This document shows, one piece after another, positions 27,659 through 37,820 of a DNA stretch of 64,000 bases. The first letter of the stretch is position 1. Every line of letters starts with the position of its first letter. The position numbers and the translations under genes are program-made. Source of the DNA: Sphingobium sp. (GTDB taxonomy: Bacteria > Pseudomonadota > Alphaproteobacteria > Sphingomonadales > Sphingomonadaceae); NCBI GenBank assembly GCA_035196065.1, contig CP136575.1, positions 143,501 through 207,500 on the forward strand, written 5' to 3'. The notes under the pieces are model-generated. The model was not told the origin of the DNA. It saw only the letters and a program-made list of their open reading frames with translations, and did not search any database.

Positions 27659-29124
27659 CCAGCGACCTGACGACGATCCAGCAGGGGACGGCTAGCAACC
27701 TTGTTGCCTACACTTACGACAATCTGGGCCGCCGCACCAATCTGGCACGGGGCGCCAGCGTGAGCAGTACGCCAATCGGTTATGATCCGGTGGGGCGTCT
27801 GGCAAGCTATACGCAGAACCTGAACGGCACGGCGAACGACCTGACGGTGAGTGGCATCACCTATAACGCCGCAAGCCAGCTGACGGGGATCACGCGGACC
27901 AATGCGACCGATCTTTATGCCTGGACGGGGCATTACAACATCAACCGCGCTTATGGCACCAACGGTCTCAACCAGCTCACCAGTGCGGGTGCGACCGCGC
28001 TGGGCTACGATGGTCGGGGCAATCTGACCAGCTCTGGCAGCAGCGCTTATAGCTACACCTCGGAAAACCGGCTTGCGACCGCGCCAGGCGGGGTGTCGCT
28101 TTATTATGATCCCACAGGCCGCCTCTCCCGGCTGACGCAGGGGGCGAACACCACGAAGTTCGAACATCTGGGCCCAAGGCTGGTGATCGAGCGCAATTCG
28201 GCAGGGACGATCCTGCGGCGCTATGTCCATGGCCCGGGCGATGATGAGCCTGTGGCATGGTATGAGGGATCGGGCACCGCCGCCGCTGCGCTGCGTTACC
28301 TGCATACCGATGAGCGCGGCAGCGTGATCGCGGTGACCAACTCGACCGGTGCGAGCATCGCAACCAACAGATATGACGAATATGGCATCCCGCAATCGAG
28401 CGTGGGCACACTCGCGCCCGGCACCAGCGGACGGTTTATGTATACCGGTCAGGCATGGATCCCGGAGGTGGGGCTCTATTATTACAAAGCGCGGTTCTAC
28501 TCCCCCACGCTAGGACGGTTCATGCAGACCGATCCCATCGGTTACAAGGATGGCATTAACTGGTATGCTTATGTGGATAATGATCCGGTCAACAAGACTG
28601 ATCCGGATGGACAAGAGGCGGCAAATTATTCGCTCACCGGTAAAGGGCCTGAGCTAGACTATGAAGGTGGTGAGAGCGCTATAAAAGCCGTTGGAGATTT
28701 TTTTGTTGGTGACCTTGTCGCGGCTGTGCAGAATCCCACAGCAGCAAACTTAGCCGTCGCAGGCATGTCTTTGATCCCTGCGGGGAAAGGTTTCACAATT
28801 GCTAATGGTATCTTCAAGGGAGTAAAGCTTTCAGAAGCGAAAAGGCTAGTGGGGCTTTGGGACAAAGGCAGCTTTCCAAGCTTGAGAGCGAGCTTCCAGC
28901 ATCATTTCGGCAAGCATGGCGCGGGAATGAACTTTGCGAAATATCTTCGAAAGGCGGAGAATTTCAACAAAAACGGCACTCGGAAGTACGCCGACTACGA
29001 TGGGAGTGGGTCAACAAAATGGATTCGAAGCAATGGCGAGACCTTGTACGAAAACAAAGATGGGAAAATAGTGAGTTATATTCCTGTAAAAGAACCTCCA
29101 ACAGGTAGCAGGATTTCAAGATGA
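27659..29124 (+). pseudogene. orphan RHS core segment with its own toxin tip
   Basis: A start-less copy of the last third of the RHS core. From 27,659 it repeats 25,691 onward (offset 1,968 bp), nearly identical for about 580 bp and then diverging. The frame has a stop just upstream and only an internal GTG (27,760) without a ribosome site. After DPDGQ a new tip of about 169 residues begins. It has a hydrophobic middle (FFVGDLVAAVQNPTAANLAV) and an end with FQHHFGKHGAGMNFAKYL and KWIRSNGETLYENKDGKIV. The HFxKHG motif resembles nuclease tips of contact-dependent toxins (BECR-like), a tentative call. It is probably a recombination donor. Confidence 0.78.
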
Positions 29125-29447
29125 TGGATGTGAATTCCAAATTACAAGAAATTGAAAATCTTTTGAATAAAATTCAAATAAACTATACTAACTCCATGAG
29201 TGAAAGTGAAGAAATTTTATTTCATCTAGCAACAATTAGGATTGAAATAGATCTTCCTGGAATTATATATAGATTTGTGAGAAATTTTGATAAAAAAGAT
29301 TTGCTCATAGATTTAAAAAAATGCAAAAATCATCTTGATAATTCTTTGAAAGAGGACAAATTAAGAAGCAAAAATAAAGAAATAATTAGACTATATAAAG
29401 ATATAGATTTATTAATTCAATATATGATATTGAAATCAATTCCGTAA
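29121..29447 (+). CDS. cytosolic immunity-like protein for the orphan tip
   Basis: 108 residues, all-helical in appearance and Lys/Ile/Asn-rich, without a signal peptide. It overlaps the orphan toxin stop as ATGA. The absence of a signal peptide, unlike the other immunity-like genes, matches a tip acting in the cytoplasm such as an RNase. Strongly A/T-rich coding sequence. Function is inferred only from position. Confidence 0.65.
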   Translation: MMDVNSKLQEIENLLNKIQINYTNSMSESEEILFHLATIRIEIDLPGIIYRFVRNFDKKDLLIDLKKCKNHLDNSLKEDKLRSKNKEIIRLYKDIDLLIQYMILKSIP

Positions 29448-29545
29448 ATATCAACATTATTTTATTTTCATATAAACAAATCCCCAAATGCAAGACGATT
29501 TGAGCAATATTAATCTCTTGGATTTTCAATGGCCGGGAGGAAATC

Positions 29546-30320
29546 TTGCGCGGAATTTTCAGCGAACTTCGCGAAGCCATGGGGAAAAGTAACAATGACA
29601 TCACCCGGGATATGGTCAGCGCGGCGGAACTAGTAATGATAATTGGCAGTATCTAACAGCAGAACCCGGCAGGCTCTCCGGATTGTCACACCACAGTCTG
29701 ACAGCATCCAATCGATCTGCTCGCGCTTCCGATCCGGCCTCAGAGCTTTCGGCGGATGCCAACCTGCGCGGTCGATCGGAGAACCCCAACCTCGAAAAGC
29801 TCGATCGGATTGCCGAAGTGCTGAAGGTTGGACGGGACTGGCTGCGCGATGGCGTGGGCGATGTCGAAGGGGTGAACCCGCCCTCACCAACCCTGACGAC
29901 GTCTACGTTGCCGTCCCCTATGCAACGGCGAAGCCGGCAATGGGCGGCGGGGCGACCGTCGAGATCGAGCCTGACCACGGCAAGCCCTATCACTTCCAGA
30001 AGAGCTGGATCACGCACGGCCTTCGGGCTGATCCCGCCAAGCTGCGGATTATGCACGTCGTAGGCGACAGCATGGAGCCGACGCTGCGGGATGGTGACAT
30101 CGTCCTGGTCGACATGGGCCGCGCAGTCCCAACCCCTCCGGGCGTATTCGTGCTGCATGACGGGATTGGTCTCGTCGCCAAGCGGCTAGAGCACATCCCC
30201 AACAGCGATCCGCCGGTCATGCACGTCATCTCCGACAACAAGACTTACTCGGCCTACCAGCGCACCGCCGACGAGGTGAACATCATTGGAAGGGTTCGAT
30301 GGTTCGCTCGGGAGATTTGA
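29546..30320 (+). pseudogene. broken S24-family phage repressor
   Basis: Pieces of a C1/LexA-like repressor lie in different frames. A short frame from TTG at 29,546 (FSELREAMGKSNNDITR) ends at 29,656 and may be its N-terminus. Another frame has an HTH-tail-like segment (NPNLEKLDRIAEVLKVGRDWLRDG, about 29,790-29,860). After a frame change near 29,880 comes an intact-looking S24 peptidase domain: VVGDSMEPTLRDGDIVLVD with the catalytic Ser, and GIGLVAKRLE with the Lys, ending at 30,320. The native protein would be about 210-230 residues. It is evidence of a former prophage or SOS-controlled element here. Confidence 0.72.
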
Positions 30321-30650
30321 TGGTGGAGGGTTGAAGGGTTGAAGCCTCGTAACTGCAGTAGCGGTGGTGAGCTACATTCGCGACAATCCGACTGAAACTC
30401 TTCAGCATTGTACCCGCCATGTCGGTAGACCGGGTTCGCCTGCCCCTAATGGCGGATGGAGACCAACCGCTCGTTATACCGATGGCTTCAGGTTCAAATG
30501 GGAGCCCCACGAGAACGGAGCGGGTAGCGGAGAGGTTGATTGACGGCCCGACACGATGGGTTCATACGCATAAAATCGGTGGACAAATTATTTTATATTC
30601 ACTTTAAGCGGTTATTGCGCGAATTTTGCAGATTAAATGAGGGGCAGGCT
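30321..30650. other. spacer upstream of the RloA-like gene
   Basis: 330 bp without a convincing gene. Open frames are short and not family-like. The last 60 bases are A/T-rich and probably contain the promoter of the ATPase gene. Confidence 0.4.
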
Positions 30651-31907
30651 ATGCTTGTGGAGTTCAGGGTCAAAAATTTCCGATCCCTGCGGGACGAGGC
30701 CGTCCTCAACCTTGTCGCATCCCGGGATAAGGCTAACGAAACAAGCAACGTCAAGGCAACGGGGAATAAGTCCCTGCCTCGCCTCCTTCGTACTGCTGCA
30801 ATCTACGGGGCTAATGCTGGCGGCAAATCCAACCTCGTCCGCGCAATCCAGTTGCTGCGCGGCATCGTGAATGACTCAGCAATATTGCAGGCAGGCCAGA
30901 CGTTCAACGTTCAGCCGTTCCGCCTCGATCCTGTGACGTCTGAACAACCAATCGAATACGAAATCACGTTCTTGCTGGATAATGTTCGGTATCAGTTCGG
31001 TTTCACGCTCACGCCAACCAGAATTCTGAGCGAATGGCTTATCGCCTACAAATCGACACAACCCGCCACGTGGTATGAGCGTAACTTTGACGAGAGCACT
31101 CAGAAATACCAATACAAGTTCAGCGCTCAACTTCTTGGCGCCAAAGCGGTATGGAGCGAGGCCACGCGCGAGAACTCGCTCTTCCTGTCGACAGCCGTTC
31201 AACTAAACAGCGAGCAGCTGCTTCCTATATTCAGCTTTATAACTAAAGACTTGGTTATATTTGAGAATGGAAGTGGACCCATTCCTGAATATACCATTTC
31301 ACACATTGCACGACACAAGGCTGATGGCGTACGTGAACTTTTGTCTGCTGCAGATATTAGCATTGCGGACATCCAGCTAAAGACGCAACAAGGCTTTATG
31401 GGCGGCATGAAGCTCGATCTCGCGACAGGTCAATTTGAGCCCGTTTCCTCGGAACAGAGAGAGATTACAGTCCCGACATTCGAGCATCGAACAGGCGCTG
31501 GTTCGGCAGTATTCGACTTCCATGATGAATCTGAAGGCACGCAGAAACTCTTTGCTCTTGCCGGCCCGATTTTTGAAATTCTCGAGCGCGGTCAGGTGCT
31601 GATTGTTGATGAACTCGACCGAAGCTTGCACGCATTGCTAGTGCGGCAACTGATCGGTATGTTTCAAAACCCAGGCCTAAATCAAAAAGGCGCGCAGTTG
31701 ATTTTCACGACGCACGACACGTCATTGTTGGACGGAGACCTGTTGCGCCGAGATCAAATCTGGTTCGCTGAAAAGGACCGGGATCAAGCGTCGCATTTGT
31801 ATCCGCTGTCAGACTTCTCGCCGCGCAAGGGCGAGGCACTTGAGCGCGGTTATCTTACGGGACGATATGGTGGAGTGCCCATCCTTCGAGCTTCGAGGTT
31901 CCAGTAA
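30651..31907 (+). CDS. RloA/AbiLi-type AAA+ ATPase
   Basis: 418 residues. An SMC/OLD-like N-terminus (MLVEFRVKNFRSLRDEAVLNL) is followed by Walker A GANAGGKS (53-60). Walker B LIVDELDRSLH is near 320, followed by a TTHDTSLLD signature. This is the ATPase of the RloA family, partnered with RloB in abortive-infection-like defence loci. ATG at 30,651 follows GAGGGGCAGG; the longer upstream frame is unrelated. Its TAA overlaps the RloB-like ATG by one base (TAATG), so the pair is translationally coupled. It is sandwiched between RHS loci in a mobile island, a defence-island setting. Confidence 0.85.
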   Translation: MLVEFRVKNFRSLRDEAVLNLVASRDKANETSNVKATGNKSLPRLLRTAAIYGANAGGKSNLVRAIQLLRGIVNDSAILQAGQTFNVQPFRLDPVTSEQPIEYEITFLLDNVRYQFGFTLTPTRILSEWLIAYKSTQPATWYERNFDESTQKYQYKFSAQLLGAKAVWSEATRENSLFLSTAVQLNSEQLLPIFSFITKDLVIFENGSGPIPEYTISHIARHKADGVRELLSAADISIADIQLKTQQGFMGGMKLDLATGQFEPVSSEQREITVPTFEHRTGAGSAVFDFHDESEGTQKLFALAGPIFEILERGQVLIVDELDRSLHALLVRQLIGMFQNPGLNQKGAQLIFTTHDTSLLDGDLLRRDQIWFAEKDRDQASHLYPLSDFSPRKGEALERGYLTGRYGGVPILRASRFQ

Positions 31908-32554
31908 TGGTAAGGCACTCTCGCGCACGGAGCGGTCGCGACCTAAAACGCAAAACCCCGAACCGTCCTCCCTATGATCGGATACTGATCGTCTGCGAAG
32001 GAGCCAAGACCGAAGTAAACTACTTCGAGGAGATCCGGCAAGAAGCTCGGCTGCCGATGATGAACGTACGGGTCATTCACAGTCCACTTGGCACAGAGCC
32101 ACAGCAGATTGTGCAAGGTGCTGAAGAAGAGTTCTCTAAGTCGCATGGCTTTGAAAAAATCTATGTCGTGTTCGACCGTGACGAGCATCGCACCTATGCC
32201 AATGCCATTGCTATGGCGGAATCGCGAAACGGCAAACTGAAGAATGCTGAGAAGCAGAGCGTTTCTTTTGAGGCGATTGTTAGTGTTCCTTGTTTCGAGC
32301 TTTGGTTGCTCCTTCACTTTGCGAACATCATGGCACCAATGCACCAGAGTGATGCATTGACCCAGTTGAAAAAGCACCTCGCCGGATACGAAAAGGGCAA
32401 CGACGGTGTTTACGCCGATACGCAAGCGAACCTCGCGGTTGCGACGCAGCGTGCGACTGCTCTCAAGCAGCAGTTTAGTCGCCTGCCCGGGACGGACGCC
32501 TATACCGACGTTCACGAGCTTGTGGACGTCCTGCGAAACCTGAGAAGCAGATAA
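31907..32554 (+). CDS. RloB-like protein
   Basis: 215 residues. The N-terminal segment ILIVCEGAKTEVNYFEEI and the later YVVFDRDEH are the RloB family hallmarks, with acidic residues placed as in a TOPRIM-like nuclease fold. A conserved PCFELWLLLHF motif follows. It is coupled to the upstream AAA ATPase. The pair probably acts as a two-gene phage-defence or restriction-linked system in which the ATPase senses and RloB is the effector; this is family inference and no activity is proven here. Confidence 0.85.
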   Translation: MVRHSRARSGRDLKRKTPNRPPYDRILIVCEGAKTEVNYFEEIRQEARLPMMNVRVIHSPLGTEPQQIVQGAEEEFSKSHGFEKIYVVFDRDEHRTYANAIAMAESRNGKLKNAEKQSVSFEAIVSVPCFELWLLLHFANIMAPMHQSDALTQLKKHLAGYEKGNDGVYADTQANLAVATQRATALKQQFSRLPGTDAYTDVHELVDVLRNLRSR

Positions 32555-32697
32555 TCGGCCACTCGATCGAACATATTATCGATAGTAGGGTGATCAGTCG
32601 CGGCAACAGCCTGCATTGCGTCAAATTTCCTCTGAACCTTAATCGGCATCTCCAACGAAGCATGTCGCGGGATGAATTGACGAATCATAGCAACAAT

Positions 32698-32712
32698 GTT
32701 CTATATATGTTC
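32698..32712 (+). promoter_or_regulatory. alphaproteobacterial LexA (SOS) box
   Basis: GTTCTATATATGTTC fits the alphaproteobacterial LexA consensus GTTC-N7-GTTC exactly. It lies 24 bp before a umuD-like reading frame, the usual place for SOS control of error-prone polymerase genes. Confidence 0.85.
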
Positions 32713-32735
32713 TAGCCCTCCTGGGGCGTTGAACA

Positions 32736-32880
32736 GTGCTGCGCCTCGTCGATCACCCCACCCCTCTCGAGCTACCGCTGCTCGGCGCACCGGTCGAGGC
32801 CGTCTTCCCCAGCCTGGCCGATGATCACATCGAGGGGAAGCTCGATCTCAACCAGCATCTGGTGCGACGGCCAGACCAAC
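32736..32880 (+). pseudogene. umuD: umuD 5' remnant
   Basis: GTG start and about 48 codons reading LELPLLGAPVEAVFPSLADD then HIEGKLDLNQHLVRRPDQ. This corresponds to the UmuD N-terminus through the cleavage-site region and the DLNQ block. Homology then stops, before the catalytic Ser and Lys of the peptidase domain. It lies directly downstream of a perfect LexA box. The 3' end of a umuC gene in the same orientation appears at 62,796, so a umuDC locus seems to have been broken apart. Confidence 0.8.
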
Positions 32881-32960
32881 CAACGCACTCAAGCTGGCAT
32901 GCTAACGATAATTCCCGTCCAATTGCTCAGCTCGATTTTCAAATCGCGGTGCTTGCAGCC

Positions 32961-33355
32961 TATAAATCTGAGATGCATTTTTCACATAAATTGATTTATG
33001 CTTCTGAAAAACTTATTAATATTAGGCCAAATAACATCGATTAAATGATTTTTTATTTGAATGTTGACGGTTGATTGCGATTGAGATTGTTTCTTTCCCC
33101 GGGTGGTAGGGGAATTTCGCTATGATACTTTCAACCTTGGGAAGGCTTGCACTCACATTCGGCATGGTTGCCAGTGCGACCGCTGCTGATGCGGCCGAGA
33201 CAATCACTTATAAATATGACGCCAAGGGACGCCTGGTTGAGGTCAAACGAACAGGCACGGTCAACAACAACGTCACCACAACATACAGCCATGACAAGGC
33301 TGACAATCGCAAGAATGTAACGACCACCGGATCGCCCAACGCACCGCCGCCCTGA
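32961..33355 (+). repeat. diverged third copy of the leader block
   Basis: Homologous to the latter part of the 613-bp repeat but with scattered mismatches and without the integrase end. It includes the TTGACG element (33,064) and the third leader gene. This copy is older than the near-identical pair. Confidence 0.9.
33122..33355 (+). CDS. small secreted YD-repeat leader protein, copy 3
   Basis: 77 residues, differing from copies 1 and 2 at a handful of positions (ILSTLGRL, ATAADAAE, GRLVEVK, KNVTTTG). Signal peptide plus one YD-repeat pair. It lies 52 bp before the third full-length RHS gene. Retention of an intact frame despite nucleotide divergence argues for selection. Confidence 0.82.
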   Translation: MILSTLGRLALTFGMVASATAADAAETITYKYDAKGRLVEVKRTGTVNNNVTTTYSHDKADNRKNVTTTGSPNAPPP

Positions 33356-33407
33356 TCGGTTCTGATCAAAACTTAATTCAATATCTCAAAAGTGACGGAG
33401 AATAACG

Positions 33408-36400
33408 ATGCTGAACTTGCGGCAGGAGACTCTTTATGCGCGCCATATGTTGCGCTTGATGATGTTATCCAGCACTGTGATCGCCAGCGGTCTGGTTGCG
33501 CCTGCTTTTGCGCAAACCGCGGCCGCGCCGGAGCCCTATCGCAACAACGACGAGCATGGCGTCGACCTTGTCACCGGCACTTTCAACATAGAAATGAAGG
33601 AAGGCGACATCGGCCCGGCAAATAGCGGCGTTACGATGGTACGCTATTACGGCCAATCGGGCTATCGCGACAATTGGTCGGGCGATTTGCGGATAACGCT
33701 GGAGGGCTCAACCCAGGTTGCAACCATTACCTTCGGAAAGATTTCAGAGCGCTTTACGAAACAGGGTAGCGTCTGGGTCGCAGCAAAGGCGAACGGAGCG
33801 ACTTTGGCGGAAAGTACGTTCTTCACGTACCGGGACGCGGACGGTACCCAAATCACCTTTACGCCACCCACCATGCTTGGGTCGGGCAATCCTGCCACCA
33901 TCTCGATGCCATCCGGTTACTGTAATAGCAGCAATGCCATCAACTGCGGCGTTCCCACCGAAAAAACGGATCCGGACGGCAGCAAATATACGTTGACGTG
34001 GGGCATTGCCGAGCAATGTATTCTCGGCGATGAAACAACTTGCAACCTGCAATATCGCCTGTCCGATGTGCGCAGCAATTCGGGCTATGCGATGAAGGTC
34101 AAATATCAGTCCGACCAAGGCTTTTCGGGAAGTCCCTCTAATCCCGGACCACCGCCTACAGGCTGGTTTGTGCGTTCGACGCTACGCTTTTTCGATCTCA
34201 GTCAGGCGTTTTGCGATCCCAATGCGAACAACTGCAATTCGACGCCCGGCACATGGCCGACGGTGACCTACTCAACACCGTCGACGGGCGTATTCCAGAT
34301 AACAAACGACGTTGCCGGAACGTGGAGGCTGGACAGCAGTGTTGCAAACCAGTTTCGCATCCGCCGTCCTAGCCAGGCGACCGATACCACGATCGTGAAT
34401 TATTCTGGCGGGCGGGTAAGCTCGATCACCAACAACGGCGAGACCAAGACCTATAACTGGACGATCGGGGCCACGACTACGGTAGCCACAAGCACCGGCG
34501 GGGGTGAAACCAGCACTACTGTTTCAAACCCAGCAGTAGGCCAACCGAGCGCCAAGATAAACGGTACCTCGAACAGCACAACCTATCTTTATGATGCCAA
34601 CAACCGCGTCACCCGCGAAACCCGGCCGGAAGGTGACTATACAAATTTCACCTACGACGCCCGCGGTAACGTCACCGAGGTCCGCAACGTCGCGAAACCA
34701 GGCAGTGGCATTGCCCAAATCGTTACCACCGCCGGTTTCGATGCCAGCTGTACCAACGTAGCGAAGTGCAACAAACCGAACTTCACTATCGACGCCAATG
34801 GCAACCGCACCGATTACACCTATGATGCAACAACAGGCGAGCTGACCCGGGTGCAACTCCCCGCACCGACGAACGGCGGCACACGGCCGGAGGTCAATTA
34901 TGTTTATTCGATGCTCTCAGCGCAGCAATCAAATGGCACTGGCGGTTTTACCAGCCTTCCTGCACAAGCCAAGCTGACACAGGTGACCAGCTGTTCGGTT
35001 GCCGCGACCTGCCCTGGCAGCGCGAACGAGACCAAAATCACCATCGCCTATAACAACCCCAATTTGCTGCCCACCAGCGTAACGACAGCGGCGGGCGACG
35101 GATCAATCAGCTCGACGGTTGCCTATGCTTATGACGCACGCGACAACCTGACCAGCGTCGATGGCCCGCTTCCCGGCAGCGACGATACCACGACTTACAT
35201 CTATGATGCGCAGGACCGACGGCGCGGCGTCATTGGTCCCGATCCCGATGGAGCAGGAGCCCGCCCGCGTCTTGCCGAGCGCTATACTTTTGATACCGAA
35301 AGCCGCTTTACCAAAGCGGAAACCGGCACTGTAACGGCAGCGACCGAGGCGGCGCTGAATGCGATGACGGTCGCGCAGACGATCGACTATCTGTATGATG
35401 CAAATGGCAATCTGATCCGGGAGACTGTTTCGGGAACAGCCGGCGCACACCAGATCACCCAGATGACCTATGACAGCGACAACCGCCTGAGTTGCATCGC
35501 GCAGCGGATGAACCCTGCGGTGTTCGCTTCGCTACCGACCAGCGCCTGCACGCTCGGTACGCCTGGCACCGGCGGCAATGATTTTGGCGCCGACCGGATT
35601 ACCCAGAACAGCTATGACGCTGCGGGTCGTGTCACCCAGGTCAAGACCGCGCTCGGCACGCTCGATCAGGCGAATGAGGTAACCACCGCCTATACGGCAA
35701 ATGGGCAGGTTGCCCATGTGATCGACGCCGAGAATAACCGCACCGGTTATATCTATGATGGCCATGATCGCCTGTCGCAAACCCGCTATCCCTTGCCGAC
35801 CAAGGGATCGAACGCGGCTTCAACCGCTGATTATGAGCAACTGAGCTATGATGCCAACAGCAACGTTACGCAGCGCCGCCTGCGCGATGGCCAGCTGATC
35901 GGTTTCAATTATGACAATCTCAACCGGCTGACGCTCAAGGACGAACCCAATATCGTCACAGGTGAATTCGATGTCACTTATGGCTATGACCTGCTCAGTC
36001 GCCTGACCTCGATGACAAATGCATCTTCGGTACCGACCAGCCTGACCTACGACGCGCTGGGCCGGACGAAGACTGAGAGCACCAATGGCCTGACCAAGAC
36101 GATGGGCTATGACGCGGCGGGCCGTTTGACCAGTCTGGCCTATCCCGGTGGCACGCTGACGGTGAACTACGGCTATGACGTAACCGGTAACGTCACCGCA
36201 ATCCGTGAAAATGGCGCGACGTCTGGCATCGGGGTACTGGCAAGCTATGGATATGACAATCTGGGTCGCCGTTCCTCGGTGACCTATGGCAATGGTGTGT
36301 TGCAAAGCTATGCTTTCAACGCCAATCAGCGGCTGCAAACGCTGAGCAGCAATCTCGCCGGTACCGCGCAGGACCAGACTGCAACATTGGCCTATAACCC

Positions 36401-37820
36401 AGCTGGCCAGATCGACAGTCTGACAAAGAGCAACGATGCCTATGCCTGGAATGGCCATTATAATGTCGACCGACCCTATACGGCAAACGGCCTCAACCAG
36501 CTGACAAGTGCTGGTGCGACGGCGCTGGCCTATGATGCGCGCGGCAATCTGAATGCGAGCGGCAGCACGACCTATACCTATACCAGCGAAAACAGGCTTG
36601 CGACGGTCACGCCGACAGGTGCTGGTACGACACTGCGCTACGATCTGGGCGGGCGACTGTGGCAGGTGGTGCAGGGGGCGAACACAACGCGGTTCGACTA
36701 TAGCGGCAGTGCGCTGCTTTCCGAGTTGGACGGCAGCAACACGGTGCTGCGCCGCTATGTGCATGGTCCCGGTGTGGACGAGCCGATCGTCTGGTATGAA
36801 GGCAGTGGCCTTGGCACTCGCCGCTTCCTGACCAGCGACGAACGGGGCAGCGTGATCGCGGTGACCGACAATGCTGGCAGCGCAATCGCGACCAACCGCT
36901 ATGACGAATATGGCATCCCGCAATCCACCAACATCGGCCGGTTCCAATACACGGGGCAGACTTGGTTACCGGAAATCGGCATGTACAATTACAAGGCGCG
37001 CATCTACTCGCCTACACTCGGCCGGTTCCTGCAGACTGATCCCATCGGTTATGGCGATGGTGTTAACTGGTACAATTATGTTGGGTCTGATCCAATAAAC
37101 TCCAACGACCCTAGTGGTCTTTCCGAGGACTGTGGCGCTGGCCCGGGCGATATGCCCTGTGGATGGGAGCATTGGCCTCAATGGCTGAAGCAAAGCTATT
37201 GTGACCAAGCCAAGGCGGTGGGATGCGGAATAATCGATCCGACCGTTGAATGGAATGGGAAACTTTACCATTCGAATATTCTAACATCATACTCAGAAGA
37301 AGAGCGGATTGCTATTTGGGCTCTTTATTTCGTTCAGGACATTATTGTAACTGGTTCGAAAAATCCGTTCAATCCTAGAGACTATATTAGTTTTATACCA
37401 AAAAATGACCCTGAATTTTTCTCTGCATTGTTCAAAAATGGCGTCAGGATCAGTGGAAAATTAAAAAAATTGTCCTCGACAAATTGTGGCAACGGAACCA
37501 CACAGAATGCTTTTGGATTTCCTGCTTCTGTCACAAATGGAATTCAATCGGGTGATGTCAGCGGAATTGCTCATGCGCATCCATCATCTTACGGAAGTCA
37601 AGGATTGATTCCTGGCGGGAAAGATGACAGTATTCCAATGCGCGGCGTTCCAAATATTGGCATGACAAAATCGAATATCTGGGTTGTTTGGAAGAATGGT
37701 GGCGGCTTAAATCTGACATTAGTGGCAGGTAAGTGGCCTGCCGGGTTCAATCCTTCTGCTTGGATCGCTGCGCAGAAATCGTCAAGCAGTGGCAAAAAAG
37801 GTGGAAGTATATGCAACTAA
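33408..37820 (+). CDS. RHS/YD-repeat polymorphic toxin, DUF4329/JAB-like tip
   Basis: 1,470 residues. The signal peptide (ending VAPAFAQ, about 36) closely resembles that of the RHS protein at 16,536. YD repeats follow, and the boundary is LGRFLQTDPIGYGDGVNWYNY...DPSGL. The tip of about 231 residues has a linker with IIVTGSK and then GIAHAHP (H at 1,389 and 1,391) with downstream KDDS acids (1,406-1,407) and MRGVPNIGMT. HxHP followed by an acidic pair is the pattern of DUF4329/JAB-like metallopeptidase folds, so a peptidase toxin is plausible. GGAG precedes the ATG. The last 10 bp overlap the lipoprotein gene. Confidence 0.88.
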   Translation: MLNLRQETLYARHMLRLMMLSSTVIASGLVAPAFAQTAAAPEPYRNNDEHGVDLVTGTFNIEMKEGDIGPANSGVTMVRYYGQSGYRDNWSGDLRITLEGSTQVATITFGKISERFTKQGSVWVAAKANGATLAESTFFTYRDADGTQITFTPPTMLGSGNPATISMPSGYCNSSNAINCGVPTEKTDPDGSKYTLTWGIAEQCILGDETTCNLQYRLSDVRSNSGYAMKVKYQSDQGFSGSPSNPGPPPTGWFVRSTLRFFDLSQAFCDPNANNCNSTPGTWPTVTYSTPSTGVFQITNDVAGTWRLDSSVANQFRIRRPSQATDTTIVNYSGGRVSSITNNGETKTYNWTIGATTTVATSTGGGETSTTVSNPAVGQPSAKINGTSNSTTYLYDANNRVTRETRPEGDYTNFTYDARGNVTEVRNVAKPGSGIAQIVTTAGFDASCTNVAKCNKPNFTIDANGNRTDYTYDATTGELTRVQLPAPTNGGTRPEVNYVYSMLSAQQSNGTGGFTSLPAQAKLTQVTSCSVAATCPGSANETKITIAYNNPNLLPTSVTTAAGDGSISSTVAYAYDARDNLTSVDGPLPGSDDTTTYIYDAQDRRRGVIGPDPDGAGARPRLAERYTFDTESRFTKAETGTVTAATEAALNAMTVAQTIDYLYDANGNLIRETVSGTAGAHQITQMTYDSDNRLSCIAQRMNPAVFASLPTSACTLGTPGTGGNDFGADRITQNSYDAAGRVTQVKTALGTLDQANEVTTAYTANGQVAHVIDAENNRTGYIYDGHDRLSQTRYPLPTKGSNAASTADYEQLSYDANSNVTQRRLRDGQLIGFNYDNLNRLTLKDEPNIVTGEFDVTYGYDLLSRLTSMTNASSVPTSLTYDALGRTKTESTNGLTKTMGYDAAGRLTSLAYPGGTLTVNYGYDVTGNVTAIRENGATSGIGVLASYGYDNLGRRSSVTYGNGVLQSYAFNANQRLQTLSSNLAGTAQDQTATLAYNPAGQIDSLTKSNDAYAWNGHYNVDRPYTANGLNQLTSAGATALAYDARGNLNASGSTTYTYTSENRLATVTPTGAGTTLRYDLGGRLWQVVQGANTTRFDYSGSALLSELDGSNTVLRRYVHGPGVDEPIVWYEGSGLGTRRFLTSDERGSVIAVTDNAGSAIATNRYDEYGIPQSTNIGRFQYTGQTWLPEIGMYNYKARIYSPTLGRFLQTDPIGYGDGVNWYNYVGSDPINSNDPSGLSEDCGAGPGDMPCGWEHWPQWLKQSYCDQAKAVGCGIIDPTVEWNGKLYHSNILTSYSEEERIAIWALYFVQDIIVTGSKNPFNPRDYISFIPKNDPEFFSALFKNGVRISGKLKKLSSTNCGNGTTQNAFGFPASVTNGIQSGDVSGIAHAHPSSYGSQGLIPGGKDDSIPMRGVPNIGMTKSNIWVVWKNGGGLNLTLVAGKWPAGFNPSAWIAAQKSSSSGKKGGSICN

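Noticed and set aside
29616..30158. A minus-strand frame of 180 codons over the broken repressor.
   Set aside because: The plus strand carries a recognisable S24 peptidase domain; the antisense frame is low-complexity Arg/Ser-rich.
32561..32690. A short minus-strand frame (FIPRHASLEMPIKVQRKFDA) upstream of the SOS box.
   Set aside because: Below 60 residues with no clear ribosome site or relatives, and its 3' end runs into the RloB-like gene; not strong enough to list as a gene.
15871..33355. Possible CRISPR array because of repeated short motifs among the RHS loci.
   Set aside because: The repeats are coding YD motifs and large segmental copies; there are no regular short repeats with unique spacers and no cas genes.
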